From Astrocystis sublimbata (Eukaryota; Ascomycota; Sordariomycetes; Xylariales; Xylariaceae): a stretch of DNA of 64,000 nucleotides. The stretch spans positions 141,189-205,188 of the forward strand of contig JAJNNY010000063.1 in the NCBI GenBank assembly GCA_022453515.1, in the 5' to 3' direction. Each line of letters opens with the position of its first letter. The stretch's first letter is position 1. The notes below the pieces were generated by a model. It saw only the letters and a program-made list of their open reading frames with translations, did not search any database and had not been told where the DNA came from. A program made the translations under genes and the position numbers. Shown piece by piece: positions 45,765 through 55,523 of this stretch.

Positions 45765-46811
45765 ACCCGGGTTAGACCTAGGATGCTATATTAGCAACTA
45801 GTAATCTAATGATTTATTCTAGTATGCTGGCTAGATGGATCGTACAACATCAAGCACCTTGACGTGGTGTACATACGGGCTTACGGATGAGCGAAGGCCA
45901 GTGTCTGCGCTGTCGCCGTGCCATCTACAAAGACTTGATGATTCAGCATAATTAGAGCAATAGTCAACCGCGAAGGTGTGTAATGAGATACAATGGTTTG
46001 TTCCGCTAGCCTGTGTTGATGCTATATCAAAACCATGACATGCAATGGCATTAAAAATCAAGGCAACGATGCTACTGCCCAGAAACTAGATGTCTTAAGT
46101 GATAAGGTTCTGATAGGTTTACCTAGGTACCTCTAAGGTGTTATAGGGTCGACAGCAGCTGCATTGGCGAGCTAGGCGAAAGGTCGGGACTTCTTTGCCT
46201 CAAGCATGGACATATTCATTTGGAAGTACTTCAAGCTTGTGTGAGCCTCACTTGAACGCATGGTACCTGATCCCAAGACAGCCCTGATACTACATTCGAG
46301 GTTGTACCAGTTGTAACCAGGTGTATTGCAGCCAAGATAGCATGCAGTTTGACCTCTTGATTGATGATAACGGGCATACCTAATACGCTCATACTAGCTA
46401 CATATAGGTAGGGAAGTCATATTGTTAAGGCATGCAACTGGACCCAAGCCATCGCATCACATAGCAACCCAGCCGAACGCAACACAGCCAGCGCACACAC
46501 TACCTACCATGTAGGTAAGTACCTACTTAAGGTATCACCTAGTGCTACTCCCAGCATCAACACCAGCACCACCACCACTGTCAGGGCTCGCATACCGCGA
46601 AGGATCTCGTATTACTGCAAGGGTAGTGCTACAAATGGTTGTTGGGAGACCTGGATCTGTATTCTGTGTCTCCGAGGAAAAGAAGGAAGGAAAACAAGGG
46701 TCGAGCCCAAGGGTCCGGAAGTTTTGTAATTTACCTACCTAGGTAGGTAGTAGGTAGGTCACTTTAGGCGACGTAGCCTGGCCGGCTCCTGCCTTCCAAG
46801 TGATGCCTGCC
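45765..46811. other. Intergenic region with repeat R2
   Basis: No gene is supported. It contains R2 (46581-46800) just before the leader of gene D, and several TAGGTACCTA-type words. Confidence 0.5.
46581..46800 (+). repeat. Dispersed repeat R2, copy 2 (promoter region of gene D)
   Basis: Matches 33338-33533 in ordered blocks. Ends with GACGTAGCCTGGCCGGC about 100 bp before ATG 46899. Mirrored at 54488-54707. Confidence 0.65.
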
Positions 46812-46898
46812 CCCACAACCACCACCACCAGCACCAACACCACCAACACCAACACCAACACCAACACCAATACCACCATTACCACCACCGTCGTCGAT
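46812..46898 (+). repeat. CA-rich leader of unknown gene D
   Basis: (CAACAC)n and CACCAC repeats end GTCGTCGAT before ATG 46899. The repeat is open in frame from an ATG at 46803, which would add 32 Thr/Asn-rich residues. Confidence 0.7.
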
Positions 46899-47979
46899 AT
46901 GGCTGAAAACATGACGACCGCTGACCCCTCCTCGATCCCCGCAACTCAGGTAAGTGCGTAACACTTCTTTGGCGAAGACCAGCTTTAAGAAACGGTGAAA
47001 GGCTCCAGATCCGGGCACCGAGGGTGTCAATTGGGACGAGGTAGTCGAATCTGACGACGATTTCGCATATGAGATGCACAAGATTCCGGATGACTGGCTC
47101 CCTGATCCAAACGATCCACAAGTAGCCGTAGACAACATGTTCCGGTACTACGAGCGCCTCGATAAGCATTACACCAAAAGAGGCTACAAGCCACGCTTTC
47201 GACTGTGGTCAGAGGGGGGTGAGAAAACAAAGGGCTTCCACTGCATCCATCGACCAGCTCCTAGATCCGGGAATGACAAGTATATCGAGCAGGAGCTGGT
47301 CTACATGTTCAAGACCAAGGAGGATGGCAAGCGAGAGTACAAGCTCTTCCCTTTCGCTGAAGCAGAAGCCGGCATACTCACAAAAACGGAGGTATGGCAG
47401 CTCTGGCGACCCAAACCGCCCCCACTCGACAACAAAGGCAGAGATATACGCTCTTGCAATCGCCTAGAAGATAGCCGAATAAGGGACAAACCTCACCTCG
47501 ATTCCAATTATTATTTCACCAGGGAAGACAATATCCCATTCATGCTAAAGCATTGCGCGCCAGCAGGATGGAAACCTGGCGAGCCACTCGAAGCCAAGGA
47601 TACATACAAGGACGAAGACAACATTTCGACAATCGAGCAATTCCGGCCCCCTAACCAGTCGGACAATTTGATAACGGGCTCCAACAGTTGCCTCATCAGA
47701 AAAACACAAGCTCCTCCTGGCATCGGGGCTGATTGGGGAGACTACCACTTATTCGACCAGTGGCAGGCGCATGGGCGCAAGATTAAGCTCGACATGGTTG
47801 AGGATAAGAAGTGGGATAAGACGCTCGACAAGATAGTATTCGTCTCGGATGACGACCCGACAGACATCACGGCCATCAAGATTGGGGATGATATCAAAGA
47901 GAGAGCCGGATACGATCCCGAGAACCCCCCGATGACTCTGCGAGAACACCTGCTGGCAAAAATGGACAAGCGAGATTAA
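46899..47979 (+). CDS. Unknown protein D
   Basis: Exons 46899-46949 and 47002-47979 flank a 52-nt intron (GTAAGT...GAAAG) and give 342 residues. Starting at 46803 instead gives 374. I chose 46899 because the repeat upstream matches the leaders of the other two unit genes. No family is recognised. It is a soluble, charged protein rich in Asp, Lys, Trp and Tyr: DDWLPDPNDPQVAVDNMFRYYERLDKHY, KYIEQELVYMFKTKEDGKREYKLFPFAEAEAG, EVWQLWRPKPPPLDNKGRDIRSC, GADWGDYHLFDQWQAHGRKIKLDMV. No signal peptide or membrane segment is seen. The array of hairpins starts 65 nt after the stop. The mirror copy is at 53309-54389. Confidence 0.65.
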
Positions 47980-48043
47980 GCCGTCAAGTGAAAGTGATCA
48001 TGGTGCATAGTTGAGGCTCTCTTCTATTTGATAGAAAACATCC

Positions 48044-48147
48044 GTTCCCTGCGGCGAAAGCTAAAACATCCATTCTCTGCGGCGAAAGCTAACATACTTA
48101 TTCTCTGCGGCGAAAGCTAACGTATCTATTCTCTGCGGCGAAAGCCA
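48044..48147 (+). repeat. GNRA-hairpin array D (4 units, exact 28-nt period)
   Basis: GGC-GAAA-GCT at 48053, 48081 and 48109 and GGC-GAAA-GCC at 48137, exactly 28 nt apart, each preceded by CTCTGC or CCCTGC. Confidence 0.78.
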
Positions 48148-48155
48148 TGTTTTAA

Positions 48156-48224
48156 GACCTTTGCTGTTTTATCGCAGCTGGCAATGTTCAACTTGAACAT
48201 AAGGGTTCGAGTCCCTTGAAGGTC
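48156..48224 (+). ncRNA. tRNA-like cloverleaf element D
   Basis: 69 nt. Acceptor GACCTTT/GAAGGTC (7 pairs, one U-G), D-like GCTG/CAGC with 8-nt loop, anticodon-like TGTTC/GAACA, T-arm AAGGG-TTCGAGT-CCCTT (5 perfect pairs). If the anticodon stem is trimmed to 4 bp, the 7-nt loop CAACTTG is tRNA-like. No convincing box A. It lies 9 nt after array D. Confidence 0.75.
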
Positions 48225-48670
48225 CAAATATTATACCACTTTCGAACGAGTTTGGCGGATGTTGGGTTTGATATGCTCGATGAGTGTTACTTCATACAAG
48301 GTTCGTGTCTCCTATCATGGTCTCAATTGTGTTTGCCAGTTCAGCATTCTAACATCGAACGCTGAACTATACTTCTAAACTGCTTGTCCTCCGTCCTCTC
48401 CAACTGGTCCTTCGTGCAAGCCTGCAAGCGTCTAGTAGAGTCAGCTCTGCCGATGTGGCACTGCAGATTGTGCAATCCCAAGGTGAGCTATTGCCAATCC
48501 ACACACCTCCCAGCATGAGTATCTAGTACCTACCTATCTAAAGCAGGTACCTAAGGTACTACCCGACCTAGGCCGTTACTATATTGGTATGTCGGTTGAG
48601 TAGCTCATTCCATAAAGTTTCACTTCTCTTCTCAGACACCCCCTTCGTTATTAACTCAGAACTTAATCTC
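48225..48670. other. Intergenic region with repeat R1 copy 2
   Basis: R1 lies at 48453-48580. No gene is seen before the minus-strand pseudogene. Confidence 0.5.
48453..48580 (+). repeat. Dispersed repeat R1, copy 2 (left arm)
   Basis: Same ordered blocks as 38885-39033. Here no plus-strand gene follows. Mirrored at 52708-52835. Confidence 0.7.
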
Positions 48671-49351
48671 TCAAACCTGCGTTTGCAACAGTAACTCGTT
48701 CACCTCGTACAGGTCTACTGCAGGCGAAGTTCCCTCGGTGCGGTACTTGCTTCCACCAGCGGCGGCCCACTCGTGCCGCACATTGGCGGTCTTCGAGACG
48801 AAAGTGTACCACAGGGTGACCTTGGAGTCTTCGCTACCGTCTAAGGGCGCACACTCGGAGTAGGCAGTAGCGTCGGGGTTGTATGTGTAACTGCAAGAGA
48901 CATCGAAGGCCGGCGCATCACGCGTGTAACCCGCCGGGGCGCTCAGCTCAAACTTCACGCCAAAAGGAAGATCCGGCCGATCGGGGTTGGGGAGGTTCGA
49001 GGCAGCGACGGCAGACCAGGTGCCGAAAGTACCAACCAAACCCGGCACCTTCTCCAACTTCTCGTCGACCGACAGCGGGGCCGCGTCGATGGGGCGGCTG
49101 TTCCTGTCAGGCACGGAAGGGAGCTGCCCCGAAGCAGTGGTGACCCTCCTGATTCCGTCATCGTGGAGCCACGTGTGGTCGACAGTGATGGCGTAATCGC
49201 GGCTTGTGGAGGTGCAAGCTTGCGGTCTATCGAAGGGAGCTTCTCAATGGACGTCGAACGCTAGAGTGCCTGGGATGTAATCAGCCTTGACGCTCATCTC
49301 GAACTTTGTGCCCGTCGTGATGACGCCATGGGTGTCTGACAATTCCGACAT
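48671..49351 (-). pseudogene. Duplicated-domain protein gene with stop at a conserved Cys (left copy)
   Basis: 227 codons read from ATG 49351 to TAA/TGA at 48671, with one internal TGA at 49246-49244. Two related modules are visible: GTKFEMSVKADYIPGTLAFDVH-stop...ACTS and GVKFELSAPAGYTRDAPAFDVSCSYTYNPDATAYSECAP. The stop falls where the second module has Cys. The Cys pairs and Phe-x-Val pattern recall small secreted fungal proteins, but no signal peptide is found upstream and the assignment is weak. A frame upstream to 49763 may be a frameshifted N-terminus. The identical mirror copy, stop included, is at 51937-52617. Confidence 0.5.
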
Positions 49352-49763
49352 CTTCGGCCACCTAGGAGTCGATCGCCAGGGCCGTTCGCTGCAATGTTGG
49401 GGCGGCGGTAGCTACGCTGGCAAATGCGCTGAGGGAGGTTGTCACGGTTCGCTCACCGCCCAATCGCCACCCTTTTTCGTTCTCTTGCTGACGCTTCTCC
49501 GGACGACTCCTATGATGCTGGGTGATGCCAGCGACCTGATGGCGATCTTGGCGTGGGTCCATCCCTTCTGGGAAGCGGCAGAACAAGAGGCCGGCGATGA
49601 GGGCTCGCCACCCCATCTCCCCCCGGTGCACGTCTACTCGGCTGATTTTCGCCGCTCGGTCGCCGAGCTTGGTCTCGACCTCGCTCTGTCTTTCGAGAAC
49701 GTGGAGAAGCAGGTGCGCAAAGACCGAAGCGCCTCCGCCCCAGGTGATAACGTTGGATCGCAT

Positions 49764-50437
49764 GTTGACGAGCGTTAGTTACGTTTGAGGAACTAGTATG
49801 GCAGTCGATTGGAAATTGGGGAGTGTTGGATCGTGATGCCCTATTGTTGCTCTTCTGTTGAACCCACGGGATGTCACCTTGATTTGTACTTTTTGAATCT
49901 TGCACTCAGAGTCGATGTCGGCCTCTCTACCTCGTTCATGTCATCTGTATATTATGCTTAAATGTTTGCCCTGGAGGGTATCAAGGATGCTTGTAATACC
50001 CATGATGTCCTTCTTCCCTTGTTGCTTCGCGTTAGAGTGCGGCCTGCTTATGCCAGCGTAACGAACAGACGTTGTCAAGGTTATGAAGAGTTCTTATATC
50101 GAAGACATATAATAATAATTCTTTTCTAAAGATAGGTACGTGATCGGATCGGCTTTACCATCTATTCAGTAAGCACTTTGGTTGTAGTGAAGTATAAGGT
50201 ATATGAGCGTATTATTCAGTTGAGTAACTAGAATCTATAGAAAGATGATCGGTGGGAAGGACCTTGTTATGTACATGATGAGCCCGTGACAGTGTAGTGA
50301 CCCCTTGACCTAACACCACTTCAACAGGTTGATTGAAATCAAGGACAAATAACTAATACAGCTTCCTAAGGTTGAATGAACCTAGTCTCACTAGTAGCTT
50401 GGGGCCGTGGGACACGGGTGCGAGATGAGGCGCCACG
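49764..50437. other. Non-coding flank of palindrome centre (left)
   Basis: No supported gene or RNA. It becomes AT-rich toward the centre. Confidence 0.5.
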
Positions 50438-50439
50438 CA

Positions 50440-50848
50440 AAATAGATGAGACGGTCTTTCAAAACTTCTAAGTTGGCACATCGTATGAAAAATACTCCCT
50501 TAAGCCTAGAATAACTCCTATAGAACCAAGAAACTACCTTTAAATAATCATAATATAATCAAGTAATAAATAAATATTAAATAATAAACTATATCTATTT
50601 CTAGTTATTAATAAGTTATATACTTACTTAAGTATAACTTTTTTAAAAAGTTATACTTAAGTAAGTATATAACTTATTAATAACTAGAAATAGATATAGT
50701 TTATTATTTAATATTTATTTATTACTTGATTATATTATGATTATTTAAAGGTAGTTTCTTGGTTCTATAGGAGTTATTCTAGGCTTAAGGGAGTATTTTT
50801 CATACGATGTGCCAACTTAGAAGTTTTGAAAGACCGTCTCATCTATTT
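50440..50848. repeat. AT-rich palindrome core, symmetry axis at 50644
   Basis: The axis reads AGTATAAC-TTTTT-T-AAAAA-GTTATACT, with the single T at 50644 unpaired. The inner 200 bp are nearly pure AT. The sequence could form a perfect hairpin with no loop to speak of. Confidence 0.95.
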
Positions 50849-50849
50849 T

Positions 50850-51936
50850 GCGTGGCGCCTCATCTCGCACCCGTGTCCCACGGCCCCAAGCTACTAGTGA
50901 GACTAGGTTCATTCAACCTTAGGAAGCTGTATTAGTTATTTGTCCTTGATTTCAATCAACCTGTTGAAGTGGTGTTAGGTCAAGGGGTCACTACACTGTC
51001 ACGGGCTCATCATGTACATAACAAGGTCCTTCCCACCGATCATCTTTCTATAGATTCTAGTTACTCAACTGAATAATACGCTCATATACCTTATACTTCA
51101 CTACAACCAAAGTGCTTACTGAATAGATGGTAAAGCCGATCCGATCACGTACCTATCTTTAGAAAAGAATTATTATTATATGTCTTCGATATAAGAACTC
51201 TTCATAACCTTGACAACGTCTGTTCGTTACGCTGGCATAAGCAGGCCGCACTCTAACGCGAAGCAACAAGGGAAGAAGGACATCATGGGTATTACAAGCA
51301 TCCTTGATACCCTCCAGGGCAAACATTTAAGCATAATATACAGATGACATGAACGAGGTAGAGAGGCCGACATCGACTCTGAGTGCAAGATTCAAAAAGT
51401 ACAAATCAAGGTGACATCCCGTGGGTTCAACAGAAGAGCAACAATAGGGCATCACGATCCAACACTCCCCAATTTCCAATCGACTGCCATACTAGTTCCT
51501 CAAACGTAACTAACGCTCGTCAACATGCGATCCAACGTTATCACCTGGGGCGGAGGCGCTTCGGTCTTTGCGCACCTGCTTCTCCACGTTCTCGAAAGAC
51601 AGAGCGAGGTCGAGACCAAGCTCGGCGACCGAGCGGCGAAAATCAGCCGAGTAGACGTGCACCGGGGGGAGATGGGGTGGCGAGCCCTCATCGCCGGCCT
51701 CTTGTTCTGCCGCTTCCCAGAAGGGATGGACCCACGCCAAGATCGCCATCAGGTCGCTGGCATCACCCAGCATCATAGGAGTCGTCCGGAGAAGCGTCAG
51801 CAAGAGAACGAAAAAGGGTGGCGATTGGGCGGTGAGCGAACCGTGACAACCTCCCTCAGCGCATTTGCCAGCGTAGCTACCGCCGCCCCAACATTGCAGC
51901 GAACGGCCCTGGCGATCGACTCCTAGGTGGCCGAAG
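50850..51936. other. Non-coding flank of palindrome centre (right)
   Basis: Mirror of the left flank. A plus-strand frame at 51525-51926 may be a frameshifted N-terminus of the following pseudogene. Confidence 0.4.
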
Positions 51937-52617
51937 ATGTCGGAATTGTCAGACACCCATGGCGTCATCACGACGGGCACAAAGTTCGAGATGAGCGTCA
52001 AGGCTGATTACATCCCAGGCACTCTAGCGTTCGACGTCCATTGAGAAGCTCCCTTCGATAGACCGCAAGCTTGCACCTCCACAAGCCGCGATTACGCCAT
52101 CACTGTCGACCACACGTGGCTCCACGATGACGGAATCAGGAGGGTCACCACTGCTTCGGGGCAGCTCCCTTCCGTGCCTGACAGGAACAGCCGCCCCATC
52201 GACGCGGCCCCGCTGTCGGTCGACGAGAAGTTGGAGAAGGTGCCGGGTTTGGTTGGTACTTTCGGCACCTGGTCTGCCGTCGCTGCCTCGAACCTCCCCA
52301 ACCCCGATCGGCCGGATCTTCCTTTTGGCGTGAAGTTTGAGCTGAGCGCCCCGGCGGGTTACACGCGTGATGCGCCGGCCTTCGATGTCTCTTGCAGTTA
52401 CACATACAACCCCGACGCTACTGCCTACTCCGAGTGTGCGCCCTTAGACGGTAGCGAAGACTCCAAGGTCACCCTGTGGTACACTTTCGTCTCGAAGACC
52501 GCCAATGTGCGGCACGAGTGGGCCGCCGCTGGTGGAAGCAAGTACCGCACCGAGGGAACTTCGCCTGCAGTAGACCTGTACGAGGTGAACGAGTTACTGT
52601 TGCAAACGCAGGTTTGA
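51937..52617 (+). pseudogene. Duplicated-domain protein gene with stop at a conserved Cys (right copy)
   Basis: Mirror of 48671-49351. The internal TGA is at 52042-52044. It is identical in both arms, so the stop predates the duplication, or both are one locus read twice. Confidence 0.5.
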
Positions 52618-52707
52618 GAGATTAAGTTCTGAGTTAATAACGAAGGGGGTGTCTGAGAAGAGAAGTGAAACTTTATGGAATGAGCTACTCAACCGACATA
52701 CCAATAT

Positions 52708-52835
52708 AGTAACGGCCTAGGTCGGGTAGTACCTTAGGTACCTGCTTTAGATAGGTAGGTACTAGATACTCATGCTGGGAGGTGTGTGGATTGGCAATAG
52801 CTCACCTTGGGATTGCACAATCTGCAGTGCCACAT
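52708..52835 (-). repeat. Dispersed repeat R1, mirror copy
   Basis: Reverse complement of 48453-48580. Confidence 0.7.
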
Positions 52836-53063
52836 CGGCAGAGCTGACTCTACTAGACGCTTGCAGGCTTGCACGAAGGACCAGTTGGAGAGGACGGAGG
52901 ACAAGCAGTTTAGAAGTATAGTTCAGCGTTCGATGTTAGAATGCTGAACTGGCAAACACAATTGAGACCATGATAGGAGACACGAACCTTGTATGAAGTA
53001 ACACTCATCGAGCATATCAAACCCAACATCCGCCAAACTCGTTCGAAAGTGGTATAATATTTG

Positions 53064-53132
53064 GACCTTCAAGGGACTCGAACCCTTATGTTCAAGTTGA
53101 ACATTGCCAGCTGCGATAAAACAGCAAAGGTC
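53064..53132 (-). ncRNA. tRNA-like element D, mirror copy
   Basis: Reverse complement of 48156-48224; same stems. Confidence 0.75.
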
Positions 53133-53140
53133 TTAAAACA

Positions 53141-53244
53141 TGGCTTTCGCCGCAGAGAATAGATACGTTAGCTTTCGCCGCAGAGAATAAGTATGTTAGC
53201 TTTCGCCGCAGAGAATGGATGTTTTAGCTTTCGCCGCAGGGAAC
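53141..53244 (-). repeat. GNRA-hairpin array D, mirror copy
   Basis: Four GGC-GAAA-GCY hairpins at 28-nt period on the minus strand. Confidence 0.78.
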
Positions 53245-53308
53245 GGATGTTTTCTATCAAATAGAAGAGAGCCTCAACTATGCACCATGATCACTTTCAC
53301 TTGACGGC

Positions 53309-54389
53309 TTAATCTCGCTTGTCCATTTTTGCCAGCAGGTGTTCTCGCAGAGTCATCGGGGGGTTCTCGGGATCGTATCCGGCTCTCTCTTTGATATCAT
53401 CCCCAATCTTGATGGCCGTGATGTCTGTCGGGTCGTCATCCGAGACGAATACTATCTTGTCGAGCGTCTTATCCCACTTCTTATCCTCAACCATGTCGAG
53501 CTTAATCTTGCGCCCATGCGCCTGCCACTGGTCGAATAAGTGGTAGTCTCCCCAATCAGCCCCGATGCCAGGAGGAGCTTGTGTTTTTCTGATGAGGCAA
53601 CTGTTGGAGCCCGTTATCAAATTGTCCGACTGGTTAGGGGGCCGGAATTGCTCGATTGTCGAAATGTTGTCTTCGTCCTTGTATGTATCCTTGGCTTCGA
53701 GTGGCTCGCCAGGTTTCCATCCTGCTGGCGCGCAATGCTTTAGCATGAATGGGATATTGTCTTCCCTGGTGAAATAATAATTGGAATCGAGGTGAGGTTT
53801 GTCCCTTATTCGGCTATCTTCTAGGCGATTGCAAGAGCGTATATCTCTGCCTTTGTTGTCGAGTGGGGGCGGTTTGGGTCGCCAGAGCTGCCATACCTCC
53901 GTTTTTGTGAGTATGCCGGCTTCTGCTTCAGCGAAAGGGAAGAGCTTGTACTCTCGCTTGCCATCCTCCTTGGTCTTGAACATGTAGACCAGCTCCTGCT
54001 CGATATACTTGTCATTCCCGGATCTAGGAGCTGGTCGATGGATGCAGTGGAAGCCCTTTGTTTTCTCACCCCCCTCTGACCACAGTCGAAAGCGTGGCTT
54101 GTAGCCTCTTTTGGTGTAATGCTTATCGAGGCGCTCGTAGTACCGGAACATGTTGTCTACGGCTACTTGTGGATCGTTTGGATCAGGGAGCCAGTCATCC
54201 GGAATCTTGTGCATCTCATATGCGAAATCGTCGTCAGATTCGACTACCTCGTCCCAATTGACACCCTCGGTGCCCGGATCTGGAGCCTTTCACCGTTTCT
54301 TAAAGCTGGTCTTCGCCAAAGAAGTGTTACGCACTTACCTGAGTTGCGGGGATCGAGGAGGGGTCAGCGGTCGTCATGTTTTCAGCCAT
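53309..54389 (-). CDS. Unknown protein D, mirror copy
   Basis: Exons 54389-54339 and 54286-53309; identical 342-residue product to the gene at 46899-47979. The CA-rich leader is at 54390-54476 and R2 at 54488-54707. Confidence 0.65.
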
Positions 54390-54476
54390 ATCGACGACGG
54401 TGGTGGTAATGGTGGTATTGGTGTTGGTGTTGGTGTTGGTGTTGGTGGTGTTGGTGCTGGTGGTGGTGGTTGTGGG
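54390..54476 (-). repeat. CA-rich leader of gene D, mirror copy
   Basis: Reverse complement of 46812-46898. Confidence 0.7.
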
Positions 54477-54487
54477 GGCAGGCATCA

Positions 54488-54707
54488 CTTGGAAGGCAGG
54501 AGCCGGCCAGGCTACGTCGCCTAAAGTGACCTACCTACTACCTACCTAGGTAGGTAAATTACAAAACTTCCGGACCCTTGGGCTCGACCCTTGTTTTCCT
54601 TCCTTCTTTTCCTCGGAGACACAGAATACAGATCCAGGTCTCCCAACAACCATTTGTAGCACTACCCTTGCAGTAATACGAGATCCTTCGCGGTATGCGA
54701 GCCCTGA
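54488..54707 (-). repeat. Dispersed repeat R2, mirror copy
   Basis: Reverse complement of 46581-46800. Confidence 0.65.
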
Positions 54708-55523
54708 CAGTGGTGGTGGTGCTGGTGTTGATGCTGGGAGTAGCACTAGGTGATACCTTAAGTAGGTACTTACCTACATGGTAGGTAGTGTGTGCGCTGG
54801 CTGTGTTGCGTTCGGCTGGGTTGCTATGTGATGCGATGGCTTGGGTCCAGTTGCATGCCTTAACAATATGACTTCCCTACCTATATGTAGCTAGTATGAG
54901 CGTATTAGGTATGCCCGTTATCATCAATCAAGAGGTCAAACTGCATGCTATCTTGGCTGCAATACACCTGGTTACAACTGGTACAACCTCGAATGTAGTA
55001 TCAGGGCTGTCTTGGGATCAGGTACCATGCGTTCAAGTGAGGCTCACACAAGCTTGAAGTACTTCCAAATGAATATGTCCATGCTTGAGGCAAAGAAGTC
55101 CCGACCTTTCGCCTAGCTCGCCAATGCAGCTGCTGTCGACCCTATAACACCTTAGAGGTACCTAGGTAAACCTATCAGAACCTTATCACTTAAGACATCT
55201 AGTTTCTGGGCAGTAGCATCGTTGCCTTGATTTTTAATGCCATTGCATGTCATGGTTTTGATATAGCATCAACACAGGCTAGCGGAACAAACCATTGTAT
55301 CTCATTACACACCTTCGCGGTTGACTATTGCTCTAATTATGCTGAATCATCAAGTCTTTGTAGATGGCACGGCGACAGCGCAGACACTGGCCTTCGCTCA
55401 TCCGTAAGCCCGTATGTACACCACGTCAAGGTGCTTGATGTTGTACGATCCATCTAGCCAGCATACTAGAATAAATCATTAGATTACTAGTTGCTAATAT
55501 AGCATCCTAGGTCTAACCCGGGT
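54708..55523. other. Intergenic region (mirror)
   Basis: No supported gene; mirror of 45765-46580. Confidence 0.5.

Larger units (their letters stand above)
37288..50643 (+). repeat. Giant palindrome, left arm (at least 13,356 bp)
   Basis: Base i of this arm pairs with base 101,288-i of the right arm. All long ORFs from 37,344 to 49,905 have mirror copies with the same translations at exactly mirrored coordinates, so no indel offsets the arms. The first bases (GAGGGGTGGCTG) are the reverse complement of the last bases of the window. The real left boundary is unknown because the right arm is cut by the window end. Confidence 0.97.

Noticed and set aside
45419..45766. Minus-strand ORF rich in RAEEK repeats (and its mirror at 55522)
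   Set aside because: It is hairpin array C read antisense; the repeat period creates the open frame.
49287..49778. 163-codon frame opposite the duplicated-module pseudogene
   Set aside because: Composition and lack of any motif indicate an antisense shadow; the other strand shows two related modules.
50600..50690. Telomere or hairpin-telomere at the palindrome axis
   Set aside because: No TTAGGG-type repeats are present near the axis; only AT-rich sequence.
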